A stretch of 64,000 nucleotides of DNA. Origin: Oribacterium sp. oral taxon 102. GTDB lineage: Bacteria; Bacillota; Clostridia; Lachnospirales; Lachnospiraceae. Below, piece after piece: positions 42,275 to 52,240 of this stretch; the stretch's first letter is position 1, and every line of letters begins with the position of its first letter. The translations under genes and the position numbers were made by a program. Location of the stretch: assembly GCF_013394775.1 (NCBI RefSeq), contig NZ_JABXYT010000001.1:634501-698500 (forward strand). Direction: 5' to 3'. The notes under the pieces are model-generated. The model did no database searches, was not told the origin of the DNA, and worked only from the letters and a program-made list of their open reading frames with translations.

Positions 42275-45200
42275 ATGCGGAAGGGAAGGATGACACGTCT
42301 CCTGGCGCTGCTTCTGTGCGGGAGTCTGCTGCTGCCGGGGACAGTATTTGCGTCGCCCGGAGACGGGGCAGAGCCGCTTCATACGGAAAGCGTGCCGGAA
42401 AAGGAAGAAAGCGGAGAAGAGAAGCGGGAAGCCGCGGAGAAGGCGAGTCCATCGGAGCTGAGGGAAGAAACAGCAAGCGGCGCAGCTGCTGCGGCAGGCT
42501 CTGCTTCCTCGGTGCCCTCCAAGGCTGCGAGTCCCTCGGAGCTCCCCGGATCCGCCAGTCCCTCGGAGCTTCCGAAGGGGAGAGCGTGGAGCTTTTCCGC
42601 CTTCGGCCTAAACGCGGAAGCGGAGGGGAAAAACATTGGATACAGCAGGAGCGGCAGCGGTGCGCTTACAGAGGCGGGCAGCAGCGTGACGGTCTGGAAC
42701 CTGAATAACAAGGGCAAGCTGGTTCCTGCCTCCACGGACGGACTTTCCTTCTATTATACGGAGATCCCGGCGGGTCAGAATTTCACGCTGACTGCGACTG
42801 CTGTTCCGGAGGCGTGGACCTTCACCAATGGGCAGGAGGGCTTCGGGCTGATGGCGGCGGATCGGGTCGGCACAAATGGGGACGGCAGTGCTTTCTGGAA
42901 CAATTCCTATATGGCGACGGTGACCAAGCTGGACTATTATTATGATGTGGAAAAGCATGAGCCGACGGACGACAGGCTGCAGAAGCACATTATGATGAAG
43001 CTGGGCATCGGCTCGCAGGAAAAAATCGGCGTCAGCAGGGAAAACCTGCCGAAGCTTCTGGGGAATGACAGCAAGACGATCGCCTCGGCGTTCCAGACCT
43101 CCATCCTGCCGCTGGAGACCAGCTGCGGAGAAAAGAAGGAGGGAACCTACAATCTGATCGGAAGGGAAAAGGGGAAAGCGAGCGGTACAGTGGAGCACCC
43201 GCTGGAGGAGGTCCGCCTCTCCATCCAGAAGAACAATACCGGTTATTTTGTGAGCTATATCGACGCAGAGGGGGAGACGCATACCAACAAATACTATGAG
43301 CCGGAGGCATTGTCCGTGCTGGATGCGGATACGGTATATGTCGGCTTCTTCGCGGCGCGAAGCTTCAAGGTAAACTTCTCGGATATCGAGCTGCAGCTGC
43401 TCTCTCCGGAGGAGGATGAACCGAAGGAGGAGAAGCCGACTGTAGAGGTGACGCCGGATTACCGCGTGCTCTCCGCTGTAACCGCGAACAGCCCGGATTA
43501 TACGCTCAGCTTCATGGCGAATGCCGACGGAGCGCTGCAGGCGGAGCTTCCAGAAGGAGGGACGAAAACTGTTTCTGTGCAGGCAGATGCTCCCGTCCGG
43601 ATTCCGGCGAAGCTTGCGGCAGGCGAGAATGTATTCCGACTCTCCTTCACGCCGGACGGAGACTTCCATCCGAAGGGGAAGGAAAACTATGTGCTGAGCG
43701 ACTACGGGACGAAGGAGTTCTCCCATACGGTAGAGCTGAAGCGGCTGGGAGAGGGAGACCGGATCTATGTATCGCGGGACGGAAGTCCTGCGGGAAGCGG
43801 TGAAAGCGCGTCGCCGGTCGATATTTACACCGCGTTTCGCTTCGTACAGCCGGGACAGCGTATCCTGCTTCATTCCGGAACCTATCTGCTGGATCGGACG
43901 GTAGTGGCAGACAGGGGCATCGACGGCACGGAGGAAGCGCCGATCCTGCTGGAGCCGGCGGAGAAGGGCGGGAGAGCGATATTTGACTTTCAGGAGAAGT
44001 GCCCGGGAATGATCTTCGCGGGGAACTACTGGGAGGTCAGGGACATCGATGTGCGCCGCTCCGCGAACGGACAGAAGGGCATCCAGATTTCCGGCAGCCA
44101 CAATGTGTTCGAGGGCATCCGTACCTATGAAAACGGTAACACAGGAATCCAGGTAAGCCGCTATCTCCTGAGCGACGGAAAAGAGCTCTGGCCCTCCTAC
44201 GATCTGATTCTGAACTGTACCTCCTATGCCAATGCGGACAGCGGCCATGAGGATGCGGACGGCTTCGCTGCAAAGCTCACCTGCGGCGAGGGCATCGTCT
44301 TCGATGGCTGTATCGCCTTCAATAATGCCGACGACGGCTGGGATCTCTTCGCCAAGGTGGAGACCGGGGCAATCGGAAAGGTACGGATTCGGAACAGCCT
44401 TGCCTTCCGAAACGGCTATGGACTGGATGGCACAGAGCAGGGCAACGGAAACGGCTTCAAGATGGGCGGCTCCAGCATCAGCGGAAGGCACGAGCTGTAT
44501 AACAGCGCGGCATACCTGAACAAGGCGAAGGGCATTGATTCCAACAGCTGTCCTGACATTGCGGCATACTGTTCCAGTTCCTATGAGAACGGCGGCTCCA
44601 ATATCGCCTTCTATACCAATGACGCGAAGCGCACTGCATTCCGCGCGGCGGGGCTGCTTTCCTTCCGGACGGAGAGCAATACGCCGGAGACGCTCAGGGA
44701 AAAGGAGCTGGCAGGCAAGAAGTCGCAGGCAAAGACGGCGAAGGAGGAGAACCTCTACCGGCGCTCCAATTTCTTCTGGCAGGACGGCAGCTCCGCAAAC
44801 TATGATCCGGAGCGGCAGGAGCGGCATCTTACGGCAGATCGGAACTGGTTCGTTTCGCTGGAGGCGACGCTGCCGGAGGCGGCGCGGCCGGCGCAGATCG
44901 ACGCGCTTCTCCGGAGAGAGGACGGGAGAGTCGATCTCGGAGATTTCCTGCGGCTCTCCGCAAGTGCCGAGGAGAAGCTCGCGTCGGAGCTTCCGGAGGG
45001 AGAGACCACGGGCGCGAAGCTGGATGGGCAGTATGATGCGGTGGAGAATCTGCAGGAGCTGTATGATCTGGTGAACGGAGAGACAGAACCGGAGAAGCCC
45101 GATAAGCCTGAAAAAGAACCGGAGAAGCCGGAAAAGCCGAAGGCTCCTGAAGACCCGAAGAAGCCGGAAAAGCCTGAAAAAAATCCGGAGAGACCGAGAC

Positions 45201-45700
45201 AGGAGGGGAAGAGCAGCGGCTCCCGCAGCATAGAGCGGAGCAGTCATACGGTGCTTCCTGCGATTTTCGGAGGCGCTTTTCATAAAACGGCGGCAGCAGG
45301 GAAGGCGGAGAACGGAACGGCAGTCGCATGGAGCCCGGAAATGGGGCCCGCGCAGTATGCGGCGAGCGCTACGGTGCTTCGCACGACACCCGCACAGGAG
45401 AAGCTTCCGGAGGCTGTGAGGGGAAGCTGGCAGAAGCAGGAGAACGGCTGGCGCTTCCTGGACAGCACGGGCAAGCCCCTTACGTCCGGCTGGCAGGTGC
45501 TCGAGTGGAACGGCATCAAGGCATGGTACAGCCTCGATGAAGCGGGGTATCTCCGAACCGGCTGGTACAGAGAGGAGAAGGGGGACTGGTATTACTTCAG
45601 CCCGCTCCAGGACGGAAGCCTCGGAAGGATGCTCACCGGCAGACAATATATAGAAGGAAAGTGGTATGTATTTTCGGACAGCGGCAGTCTGGAGGGCTGA
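42275..45700 (+). CDS. Secreted PL9 pectate lyase with cell-wall-binding repeats
   Basis: 1141 residues. A signal peptide (MRKGRMTRLLALLLCGSLLLPGTVFA) is followed by a Ser/Glu/Ala-rich segment with repeated SPSELPGSA-type units, an unassigned beta-rich region (about 105-375), then the parallel beta-helix (about 500-800). The Pel9A calcium and catalytic set is recognisable: Asp662 in EDADGF, Asp686, Asp687 and Asp690 in NADDGWDLF, and the base Lys729 in NGFKMGG. The 24-residue gap from the first to second Asp equals that in Dickeya Pel9A. A Pro-Glu-Lys linker and choline-binding-like repeats (GWYREEKGDWYYFSP, YIEGKWYVFSDSGSL) end the protein. It should cut polygalacturonate at the cell surface. 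Confidence 0.85.
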   Translation: MRKGRMTRLLALLLCGSLLLPGTVFASPGDGAEPLHTESVPEKEESGEEKREAAEKASPSELREETASGAAAAAGSASSVPSKAASPSELPGSASPSELPKGRAWSFSAFGLNAEAEGKNIGYSRSGSGALTEAGSSVTVWNLNNKGKLVPASTDGLSFYYTEIPAGQNFTLTATAVPEAWTFTNGQEGFGLMAADRVGTNGDGSAFWNNSYMATVTKLDYYYDVEKHEPTDDRLQKHIMMKLGIGSQEKIGVSRENLPKLLGNDSKTIASAFQTSILPLETSCGEKKEGTYNLIGREKGKASGTVEHPLEEVRLSIQKNNTGYFVSYIDAEGETHTNKYYEPEALSVLDADTVYVGFFAARSFKVNFSDIELQLLSPEEDEPKEEKPTVEVTPDYRVLSAVTANSPDYTLSFMANADGALQAELPEGGTKTVSVQADAPVRIPAKLAAGENVFRLSFTPDGDFHPKGKENYVLSDYGTKEFSHTVELKRLGEGDRIYVSRDGSPAGSGESASPVDIYTAFRFVQPGQRILLHSGTYLLDRTVVADRGIDGTEEAPILLEPAEKGGRAIFDFQEKCPGMIFAGNYWEVRDIDVRRSANGQKGIQISGSHNVFEGIRTYENGNTGIQVSRYLLSDGKELWPSYDLILNCTSYANADSGHEDADGFAAKLTCGEGIVFDGCIAFNNADDGWDLFAKVETGAIGKVRIRNSLAFRNGYGLDGTEQGNGNGFKMGGSSISGRHELYNSAAYLNKAKGIDSNSCPDIAAYCSSSYENGGSNIAFYTNDAKRTAFRAAGLLSFRTESNTPETLREKELAGKKSQAKTAKEENLYRRSNFFWQDGSSANYDPERQERHLTADRNWFVSLEATLPEAARPAQIDALLRREDGRVDLGDFLRLSASAEEKLASELPEGETTGAKLDGQYDAVENLQELYDLVNGETEPEKPDKPEKEPEKPEKPKAPEDPKKPEKPEKNPERPRQEGKSSGSRSIERSSHTVLPAIFGGAFHKTAAAGKAENGTAVAWSPEMGPAQYAASATVLRTTPAQEKLPEAVRGSWQKQENGWRFLDSTGKPLTSGWQVLEWNGIKAWYSLDEAGYLRTGWYREEKGDWYYFSPLQDGSLGRMLTGRQYIEGKWYVFSDSGSLEG

Positions 45701-45761
45701 ATCCGGGCGTGCCTGTCATAGAAATGTAAAGAAATCTTCGACAGGGTTAAGGAAATAGGTG

Positions 45762-45790
45762 TTGTTTTTTAAATTCCCACAGGGTATGAT
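45762..45790 (+). promoter_or_regulatory. Promoter of the second cell-wall-binding protein gene
   Basis: TTGTTT (45762-45767), 17-bp spacer, TATGAT (45785-45790), with a GGAGG-type site just before the gene start at 45846. Confidence 0.65.
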
Positions 45791-45845
45791 AGGAGGCGAA
45801 AAAGATTTTCAGCACACCGCATAGGGTGTCGGAGGGGATAGATCA

Positions 45846-47075
45846 ATGAGAGGGAAGCTTAGAGGATTTCTTTTGGCAGTCGGTGCGTCGGCGCTGCTCT
45901 TCGGGGGACGTGCGCAGGCAGCGGGCTGGGCGACGAACCAGAACGGCTATCAGGTTTACCAGAATGACGACGGCTCTACCGTGACGAACTCCTGGATCAA
46001 GGCGATGGAGAATGGCAGGACGATCTGGTACTATGCGACCAATGACGGCTCGCTCCGTATGGACGGCTGGCAGAGAGTCGGCAGCTACTGGTACTACTTC
46101 GACGGAAACGGCGTGATGCAGACCGGCTGGGTAGACAATAACAATTACTACTGCGATGAGAACGGTGTGATGAAAACCGGCTGGAAGCAGCTGACGCCGC
46201 CGTCTGACTTCTTTGACGGCACCGAGAACCGTTCCGCAGGGGAGTCCTATTGGTTCTACTTCAATACCAGCACCGGCGAGAAGTTTCATGCGAACGGCAG
46301 CGGTGTGAAGGTCAGGAGCATCGACGGCGTGAACTACGGCTTCGACGAGTATGGCGTGATGCAGACCGGCTGGGCGAGCACGGAGGGGAGCAGCGGCGAC
46401 ATCCGGGACTATATGTACTTCGCGACGACATCCGGCAAGTTCAAGCTGGGAGAGCGTCTCTCGAATACCTGGCTCGCGGTCATAGGTCCGGAGGAGAGCG
46501 GCAATGACGGGCTTTCCACCGGCAGCGTGGAATGGTACTACTTCAAGAGCAGCGGACATCCCGCCGCAGGCAGCGCCGGCGGCGGAGAGCTGCAGAAGAT
46601 CAACGGCAAGCGTTACCTCTTCAATGAGAAGGGAAACCCGATGTACGGGATACAGAGGGACAATGAGGGGAATTATTACTACTGCGGCAGCTCGAAGACC
46701 GACTGCTCCGTGAGAACCGGAAGACTGACGCTCACAGAGGACGACGGAGACAGAGTCACGGCATATTTCGGTACGAACGGGCAGGGCGTAACCGGCGTGA
46801 AGGACAGCTACGTTTACTTCAAGGGTAAGCTCCTCGCGGCAGGCTCCGACAGCAAGTATATGCAGATTCAGAGCAGCAGCAGCGTGATCGACGGCTATGT
46901 GGTCGATACCTCCGGACGCGTGGTCAAGAACCGGAAGAACCTGAAGGATAAGAACGGTGTGAAGTTCTCGGTAGATTCCTCCGGAAGGAAGGTGACGTAT
47001 CCGGATGGCGGTACGCTGGATACCATCGATACGCAGGACAAGGAAAATGAGCTCGAGGTTTCGGAGAACGACTGA
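45846..47075 (+). CDS. Secreted protein with cell-wall-binding repeats
   Basis: 409 residues. Signal peptide MRGKLRGFLLAVGASALLFGGRAQA, then tandem choline-binding-like repeats (GWQRVGSYWYYFDGNGVMQTGWVDNNNYYCDENGVMKTGWKQL, SYWFYFNTSTGEKF, VNYGFDEYGVMQTGW, VEWYYFKSSGHPAA, KRYLFNEKGNPMYGIQ) through about residue 310. The C-terminal 100 residues (TAYFGTNGQGVTGVKDSYVYFKGKLLAAG and on) have a related but more divergent pattern. No enzymatic domain is recognisable. It probably sits on the envelope through teichoic acid-type ligands. The repeats resemble the C-terminus of the upstream pectate lyase. Confidence 0.75.
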   Translation: MRGKLRGFLLAVGASALLFGGRAQAAGWATNQNGYQVYQNDDGSTVTNSWIKAMENGRTIWYYATNDGSLRMDGWQRVGSYWYYFDGNGVMQTGWVDNNNYYCDENGVMKTGWKQLTPPSDFFDGTENRSAGESYWFYFNTSTGEKFHANGSGVKVRSIDGVNYGFDEYGVMQTGWASTEGSSGDIRDYMYFATTSGKFKLGERLSNTWLAVIGPEESGNDGLSTGSVEWYYFKSSGHPAAGSAGGGELQKINGKRYLFNEKGNPMYGIQRDNEGNYYYCGSSKTDCSVRTGRLTLTEDDGDRVTAYFGTNGQGVTGVKDSYVYFKGKLLAAGSDSKYMQIQSSSSVIDGYVVDTSGRVVKNRKNLKDKNGVKFSVDSSGRKVTYPDGGTLDTIDTQDKENELEVSEND

Positions 47076-47089
47076 GACAGACGATGAGA

Positions 47090-47116
47090 GGGGGTCCCGT
47101 ACGGGACTCCCTTTTA
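47090..47116 (+). terminator. Terminator before the ribosomal operon
   Basis: GGGGGTCCCGT faces ACGGGACTCCC (one mismatch), followed by TTTT. It isolates the secreted-protein gene from the S10 operon promoters. Confidence 0.8.
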
Positions 47117-47143
47117 TAATACGTTGATTCCGGAAGAAAACGC

Positions 47144-47172
47144 TTGCATTTCCTGCGGGGATGCGTTAGAAT
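47144..47172 (+). promoter_or_regulatory. Distal promoter of the S10 operon
   Basis: TTGCAT (47144-47149), 17-bp spacer, TAGAAT (47167-47172). A second possible promoter lies about 128 bases downstream. Confidence 0.6.
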
Positions 47173-47271
47173 ACGGTCTTGACACACACGGTTGGGTGGA
47201 AAAGCAACGTCCGATCCCGTGAACTTTTGCGAAGATGTTTTTGATTCCGAACATAAAAAATGAAAAATGCC

Positions 47272-47300
47272 TTGCAATCGTGCAGCTCCTGTGCTATCGT
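47272..47300 (+). promoter_or_regulatory. Possible proximal promoter of the S10 operon
   Basis: TTGCAA (47272-47277), 17-bp spacer, TATCGT (47295-47300), with TATACT directly overlapping at 47300-47305. The -10 match is modest. Confidence 0.45.
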
Positions 47301-47305
47301 ATACT

Positions 47306-47570
47306 ACGCTGTGACATGATAGCGTAGAAATGAAAGATTGCTCGCAAGGTCGAAAGCCAAGCCCCGGGAAACCGGCAACCAAGTATAAGTCTTGCGGGAG
47401 AACTTCATGGAGCGAATGTCAAGTTTTAGAAACTGACGGCAGGTCACTGTACTACAATTTAAGTCCATCAGACAGCAGGTGGATTTGGGGTGAGATCCAT
47501 GAGGACACACCCGGTTTCGTGTACAGTCACCAACTTATCGTCAAATTTCCGATAGGAGGCGACTTTTTTT
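47306..47570 (+). promoter_or_regulatory. Long structured leader of rpsJ
   Basis: About 265 bases without a gene. CGCAAG near 47342 can pair with CTTGCG near 47393, enclosing CCGG-GAAA-CCGG, a GNRA-capped hairpin (about 47364-47375). TATCG/CGATA near 47537-47555 forms a small stem ending at the GGAGG ribosome site of rpsJ. The arrangement suits translational or attenuation control of the ribosomal operon, perhaps by L4 or another product. It matches no riboswitch I can recall. Confidence 0.45.
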
Positions 47571-47888
47571 ATGGCAAGTCAAGTAATGAGAATCACACTC
47601 AAGGCTTACGACCACGCACTCGTGGACGAGTCGGCTGCAAAGATTGTGGAGAGCTGCAAGAAGACCGGTTCCCAGGTTTCCGGTCCGGTGCCACTTCCGA
47701 CGAAGAAGGAGATCGTAACCATCCTGAGAGCCACGCATAAGTACAAGGACTCTCGTGAGCAGTTCGAGCAGAGAACCCACAAGAGACTGATCGACGTCAT
47801 CAGCCCGAACCAGAAGACCATGGATGCGCTGCAGAGACTGGAGATGCCGGCAGGCGTGTACGTCGACATCAAGATGAAGAAGAAATGA
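47571..47888 (+). CDS. rpsJ: 30S ribosomal protein S10
   Basis: 105 residues, full length, first gene of the S10 operon. The family segments [66 protein letters not shown] and the C-terminal [11 protein letters not shown] are present. S10 sits in the head of the small subunit and also acts in transcription antitermination with NusB. GGAGG ends eleven bases before the start. Confidence 0.97.
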   Translation: MASQVMRITLKAYDHALVDESAAKIVESCKKTGSQVSGPVPLPTKKEIVTILRATHKYKDSREQFEQRTHKRLIDVISPNQKTMDALQRLEMPAGVYVDIKMKKK

Positions 47889-47931
47889 TTCTAGTATGAA
47901 CCGAGAGGTTCCGCTGTAGAAAGGAGAACAA

Positions 47932-48561
47932 ATGAAGAAAGCTATTCTTGCAACAAAGGTTGGGATGACGCAGATCTGGAATGAAGACGGCGTGCTGATC
48001 CCGGTAACTGTGCTTCAGGCGGGGCCCTGTGTGGTAACGCAGGTGAAGACCCCTGAGAACGACGGTTACAGCGCGGTACAGGTGGGCTTCCAGGACAAGA
48101 GAGAGAAGCTTGTCAACAAGCCGCTGAAGGGGCAGTTCGACAAGGCGGGCGTGTCCTGCAAGAGATTCCTGAGAGAGTTCCGCTTCGAGAACGCCGGGGA
48201 GTACAAGGTAAAGGATGAAATCAAGGCTGACATCTTTGCGGAGGGAGATAAGGTAGACGTTACCGCCATTTCCAAGGGTAAGGGCTTCCAGTCCGCGATC
48301 AAGAAGTACGGCCAGCACAGAGGACCGATGGCACATGGTTCCAAGTTCCACCGTCATCAGGGTTCCAACGGTACGTCTGCGACACCGTCCAGAGTGCTTC
48401 CGGGCAAGGGGATGCCCTCTCACATGGGCGCAGTGAAGGTTACGACGCAGAACCTCACCGTGGTGAAGGTAGACGCGGAGAATAACCTCATCCTGGTAAA
48501 GGGTGCGGTACCGGGACCGAAGAAGGCTCTGATCACGATCAAAGAGTCTGTCAAGGCCTGA
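47932..48561 (+). CDS. rplC: 50S ribosomal protein L3
   Basis: 209 residues. [40 protein letters not shown] is the usual opening. The long loop reaching toward the peptidyl transferase centre is [32 protein letters not shown]. Early-assembling large-subunit protein. Confidence 0.97.
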   Translation: MKKAILATKVGMTQIWNEDGVLIPVTVLQAGPCVVTQVKTPENDGYSAVQVGFQDKREKLVNKPLKGQFDKAGVSCKRFLREFRFENAGEYKVKDEIKADIFAEGDKVDVTAISKGKGFQSAIKKYGQHRGPMAHGSKFHRHQGSNGTSATPSRVLPGKGMPSHMGAVKVTTQNLTVVKVDAENNLILVKGAVPGPKKALITIKESVKA

Positions 48562-48586
48562 GACGGAAGAGAGGAGGAACATATAA

Positions 48587-49207
48587 ATGGCTAACGTATC
48601 TGTATATAACATGCAGGGGCAGGAAGTCGGCAGCATGGAGCTGAGCGACGCGGTTTTCGCGGCACCGGTTAACGAGCACCTTCTTCACCTCGCGGTAGTT
48701 GCACAGCTTGCAAATAAAAGACAGGGAACGCAGAAGGCATTGACTCGTTCGGAGGTTTCGGGAGGCGGCAGGAAGCCCTGGAGACAGAAGGGAACGGGCC
48801 ATGCGAGACAGGGCTCGATCCGCGCGCCGCAGTGGAAGGGCGGCGGCGTCGTATTCGCGCCGGTTCCGAGAGACTACAGCATCAGCATGAACCGGAAGGA
48901 GAAGAGAGCGGCGCTTAAGTCTGCACTTTCCAATGCCGTAGCCGACAACAAGCTGATCGTCGTGGACGAGATCCGCTTCGATGAGATCAAGACGAAGAAC
49001 TTCCAGACGATGCTGGACGCTCTGAAGGTACAGAAGGCTTTCGTGCTTCTGGATTCCAACGACCGGAACACCGTCCTTTCTGCGAGAAATATCGCAGACA
49101 TCAAGACGGCGCAGGTCAATGAGCTGAACGTATACGATGTGATGAGGTTCGGGACCGTGGTTGCCACCAAGGCAGCTCTTGAGAAAGTTCAGGAGGTATA
49201 CGCATAA
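48587..49207 (+). CDS. rplD: 50S ribosomal protein L4
   Basis: 206 residues. The exit-tunnel loop is visible ([35 protein letters not shown]). L4 is the autogenous regulator of the S10 operon in E. coli; whether that holds here is unknown. The stop overlaps the rplW start (TAATG). Confidence 0.97.
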   Translation: MANVSVYNMQGQEVGSMELSDAVFAAPVNEHLLHLAVVAQLANKRQGTQKALTRSEVSGGGRKPWRQKGTGHARQGSIRAPQWKGGGVVFAPVPRDYSISMNRKEKRAALKSALSNAVADNKLIVVDEIRFDEIKTKNFQTMLDALKVQKAFVLLDSNDRNTVLSARNIADIKTAQVNELNVYDVMRFGTVVATKAALEKVQEVYA

Positions 49208-49506
49208 TGGCTGACATTAAATATTACGACGTGATCCTTCGTCCGGTTATCACGGAGAAGTCCATGGGAGAGATGGCTTCCAGAAAGTACACCTTCCTCG
49301 TGAATCCCTCCGCTACCAAGTCTCAGGTTAAGGAGGCAGTAGAGAAGATGTTCGAGGGTGCGAAGGTGAAGGCTGTCAACACCATGAATCTGGACGGCAA
49401 GGTGAAGAGAAGAGGCATGACCTTCGGAAGAACCTCTGCACAGAAGAAGGCGATCGTTACGCTCACCGCGGATTCCAAGGAAATCGAGATCTTCAGCGGT
49501 CTTTGA
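49207..49506 (+). CDS. rplW: 50S ribosomal protein L23
   Basis: 99 residues, normal length. [42 protein letters not shown] is diagnostic. L23 lies at the tunnel exit and docks trigger factor and SRP. Shares one base with rplD. Confidence 0.97.
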   Translation: MADIKYYDVILRPVITEKSMGEMASRKYTFLVNPSATKSQVKEAVEKMFEGAKVKAVNTMNLDGKVKRRGMTFGRTSAQKKAIVTLTADSKEIEIFSGL

Positions 49507-49527
49507 TATCGGGGTAACGAAGAGTTG

Positions 49528-49560
49528 CGCTGCGTGATGAATTCTCAATTATACGCAGCG
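49528..49560 (+). other. Hairpin in the rplW-rplB gap
   Basis: CGCTGCGT (49528-49535) and ACGCAGCG (49553-49560) form an 8-bp stem in the transcript, ending about 10 bases before the rplB ribosome site. It could mark RNA processing or control rplB translation. No T-run follows. Confidence 0.5.
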
Positions 49561-49582
49561 GGAGATAAAGGAGAAAACAGGC

Positions 49583-50428
49583 ATGGGCATTAAGACATAT
49601 AAGGCGTATACGCCGTCAAGAAGAAACATGACCGGCTCTGACTTCTCGGAGGTGACGAAGAAGAGTCCGGAGAAGTCTCTTCTCGCTACCAACAAGAAGA
49701 ACGCCGGAAGAAACAACCAGGGTAAGATCACCGTTCGCCACCACGGCGGCGGAAACAGACAGAAGTACAGAATCATCGATTTTAAGAGAAATTCCAAGGA
49801 CGGCATCGTCGCGAAGGTGATCGGCATCGAGTATGACCCGAACCGTACGGCGAATATCGCCCTGATTGCTTACGCAGACGGCAGCAAGGCGTACATCCTC
49901 GCTCCGAACGGCCTGACCGACGGAATGAAGGTCGTATCCGGTGCGGATGCAGAGCCGAGAGTGGGCAACTGCCTTCCGCTTTCCGCGATCCCTGTCGGTG
50001 CTGAGGTTCATGCGATCGAGCTGATCCCGGGCAGAGGCGCGCAGCTGGTTCGCTCCGCAGGCAATGCCGCGCAGCTGATGGCGAAGGAGGGCAAGTATGC
50101 GACCCTTCGTCTTCCGTCCGGCGAGATGCGCATGGTTCCGATCCAGTGCCGCGCGACCATCGGTGTCGTAGGCAACGGCGAGCACAACCTGATCAATCTC
50201 GGCAAGGCGGGCAGAAAGAGACATATGGGAATCCGTCCTACCGTCCGCGGTTCCGTTATGAACCCGAACGACCATCCGCACGGAGGCGGAGAGGGACGCG
50301 CCCCGATCGGACGTTCCGGACCTTCTACTCCTTGGGGCAAGCCGGCTCTTGGTCTGAAGACCAGAAACAAGAAGAAGGCTTCCAACAAGCTTATCGTGAG
50401 AAGACGCGATGGTAAGGCCATCAAATAA
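49583..50428 (+). CDS. rplB: 50S ribosomal protein L2
   Basis: 281 residues. [25 protein letters not shown] opening, [25 protein letters not shown], and the C-terminal [24 protein letters not shown] loop containing the conserved histidine near the peptidyl transferase centre. GGAGATAAAGGAG precedes the start. Confidence 0.97.
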   Translation: MGIKTYKAYTPSRRNMTGSDFSEVTKKSPEKSLLATNKKNAGRNNQGKITVRHHGGGNRQKYRIIDFKRNSKDGIVAKVIGIEYDPNRTANIALIAYADGSKAYILAPNGLTDGMKVVSGADAEPRVGNCLPLSAIPVGAEVHAIELIPGRGAQLVRSAGNAAQLMAKEGKYATLRLPSGEMRMVPIQCRATIGVVGNGEHNLINLGKAGRKRHMGIRPTVRGSVMNPNDHPHGGGEGRAPIGRSGPSTPWGKPALGLKTRNKKKASNKLIVRRRDGKAIK

Positions 50429-50447
50429 TTGAGGAGGAGAAAGAAAT

Positions 50448-50720
50448 ATGGCACGTTCAGTTAAAAAGGGACCATTTGCAGATCAGAGCCTCCTGAAGGC
50501 AGTGGACGCGATGAATGCACAGGGCAGCAAGGCTGTGATCAAGACCTGGTCTCGCCGCTCTACGATCTTCCCGTCGTTTGTAGGCCACACGATCGCCGTA
50601 CATGACGGAAGAAAGCACGTTCCTGTATATATCACAGAGGATATGGTCGGACACAAGCTCGGCGAGTTCGTTGCCACGAGGACATTCCGTGGCCACAAGG
50701 ACAACGAGCGTAAGGGATAA
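50448..50720 (+). CDS. rpsS: 30S ribosomal protein S19
   Basis: 90 residues. [19 protein letters not shown] and [50 protein letters not shown] are canonical. Binds with S13 in the subunit head. Confidence 0.97.
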   Translation: MARSVKKGPFADQSLLKAVDAMNAQGSKAVIKTWSRRSTIFPSFVGHTIAVHDGRKHVPVYITEDMVGHKLGEFVATRTFRGHKDNERKG

Positions 50721-50745
50721 TCGCATTTGAAAGGAGGACATTTTA

Positions 50746-51135
50746 ATGTCAAAGGGTCATAGATCTCAGATTAAGAGAGAGAGAAATGCAAACGTAGACA
50801 GAAGACCTTCCGCGAAGCTTTCTTATGCGAGAGTTTCTGTTCAGAAGGCTTGCTTCGTTCTGGATGCCATCAGAGGCAAGAATCTGGAAGAAGCGCTTGG
50901 TATCGTAACCTACAACCCCAGATATGCTTCCACGCTTGTAAAGAAGCTTCTCGAATCTGCGGCTGCCAATGCGGAGAATAACAACAATATGGATCGTTCC
51001 GGCCTCTATGTGGCAGAGTGCTATGCGAATGCGGCTCCTACCATGAAGAGAATTCATCCCAGAGCGCAGGGCAGAGCTTACCGCATCGAGAAGAGAAGCT
51101 CCCATATCACCGTTGTTTTGGATGAGAGAAAGTAA
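50746..51135 (+). CDS. rplV: 50S ribosomal protein L22
   Basis: 129 residues. KLSYARVSVQKACFVLDAIRGKNLEEALGIV and the hairpin tip region PTMKRIHPRAQGRAYRIEKRSSHITVVL lining the exit tunnel are present. AAAGGAGG at 50729-50736 supports the start. Confidence 0.97.
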   Translation: MSKGHRSQIKRERNANVDRRPSAKLSYARVSVQKACFVLDAIRGKNLEEALGIVTYNPRYASTLVKKLLESAAANAENNNNMDRSGLYVAECYANAAPTMKRIHPRAQGRAYRIEKRSSHITVVLDERK

Positions 51136-51146
51136 GGAGGCATTGA

Positions 51147-51809
51147 ATGGGACAGAAAGTTAATCCGCATGGCATGAGAGTCGGCGTCATTAAAGACTGG
51201 AGCTCCAAGTGGTATGCCGATAAGAAGACTTTTGGAGATACCCTCGTTGAGGATCACAACATCAGAAAATACCTCAAGAAGAGGCTTTATTCCGCTAACG
51301 TTTCCAAGATCGAGCTCGAGAGAGCGGCGAACGACAAGGTTCGCGTCATCATATACACCGCGAAGCCGGGCTTTGTCATCGGCAAGGGCGGCGCGGAGAT
51401 CGAGAAGGTAAGGAAGGAAGTGCAGAAGCTTACCTCCAAGAACGTTTTCATTGACATTAAGGAGATCAAGAGACCGGATCGCGACGCGCAGCTCGTTGCA
51501 GAGTCCATTGCGCAGTCTCTTGAGAACCGTACATCCTTCCGCCGTGCATTAAAGCAGGCAATGCAGAGGACGATGAAGTCCGGTGCGCTCGGCATCAAGG
51601 CGGCAGTGGGCGGACGTCTCGGCGGTGCGGATATCGCGAGACGCGAGTTCTACAGTGAGGGTACAATTCCTCTCCAGACCTTGAGGGCAGATATCGACTA
51701 CGGCTTCGCTGAGGCAGATACAACCTACGGCAAGCTCGGCGTGAAGGTTTGGATTTACAAGGGAGAGGTACTTCCTGCCAAGAAAAATAAGGAAGGGAGC
51801 GAGAAATAA
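51147..51809 (+). CDS. rpsC: 30S ribosomal protein S3
   Basis: 220 residues. [26 protein letters not shown]-domain loop [22 protein letters not shown], and the C-terminal [36 protein letters not shown]. Lies at the mRNA entry channel. Confidence 0.97.
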   Translation: MGQKVNPHGMRVGVIKDWSSKWYADKKTFGDTLVEDHNIRKYLKKRLYSANVSKIELERAANDKVRVIIYTAKPGFVIGKGGAEIEKVRKEVQKLTSKNVFIDIKEIKRPDRDAQLVAESIAQSLENRTSFRRALKQAMQRTMKSGALGIKAAVGGRLGGADIARREFYSEGTIPLQTLRADIDYGFAEADTTYGKLGVKVWIYKGEVLPAKKNKEGSEK

Positions 51810-51811
51810 CT

Positions 51812-52240
51812 ATGTTAATGCCAAAGAGAACGAAGTTCCGTAAGCAGATGCGTGGAAGAATGACCGGCAAGGCGACGAGAGGCAACAGAGTCTCTCACGG
51901 CGAGTTCGGTATCGTAGCGATGGAGCCATGCTGGATCCGTTCCAATCAGATCGAGGCAGCCAGAGTTGCGCTCACCAGATATATCAAGCGTGGCGGTCAG
52001 GTATGGATCGATATCTTCCCGGACAAGCCGATTTCTGCGAAGCCGCTCGGCGTCAGAATGGGATCCGGAAAGGGCGCCGTAGAATACTGGGTAGCTGTAG
52101 TGAAGCCAGGCAGAGTTCTGTTCGAGATCGCTGGCGTGTCCGAGGAGCAGGCAAGAGAGGCACTGAGACTTGCATCTCACAAGCTTCCGTGCAACTGCAA
52201 GGTCGTTGCAAAGGCTGATCTGGAAGGCGGTGACAACTAA
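51812..52240 (+). CDS. rplP: 50S ribosomal protein L16
   Basis: 142 residues. [34 protein letters not shown] and the [30 protein letters not shown] segment with conserved Arg are typical. The stop shares one base with rpmC (TAATG). Confidence 0.97.
   Translation: MLMPKRTKFRKQMRGRMTGKATRGNRVSHGEFGIVAMEPCWIRSNQIEAARVALTRYIKRGGQVWIDIFPDKPISAKPLGVRMGSGKGAVEYWVAVVKPGRVLFEIAGVSEEQAREALRLASHKLPCNCKVVAKADLEGGDN

Noticed and set aside
42608..45646. Open frame of about 1000 codons on the minus strand, antisense to the pectate lyase gene
   Set aside because: The plus-strand frame has a signal peptide, a family active site and repeats. The minus frame is a by-product of GC-rich codon use, rich in Arg and Leu, with no domain or ribosome site.
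47330..47450. S-box (SAM-I) or other known riboswitch in the rpsJ leader
   Set aside because: A GAAACCGGCAACC-like string is reminiscent of the S-box, but the other conserved blocks are absent and the downstream gene does not fit.
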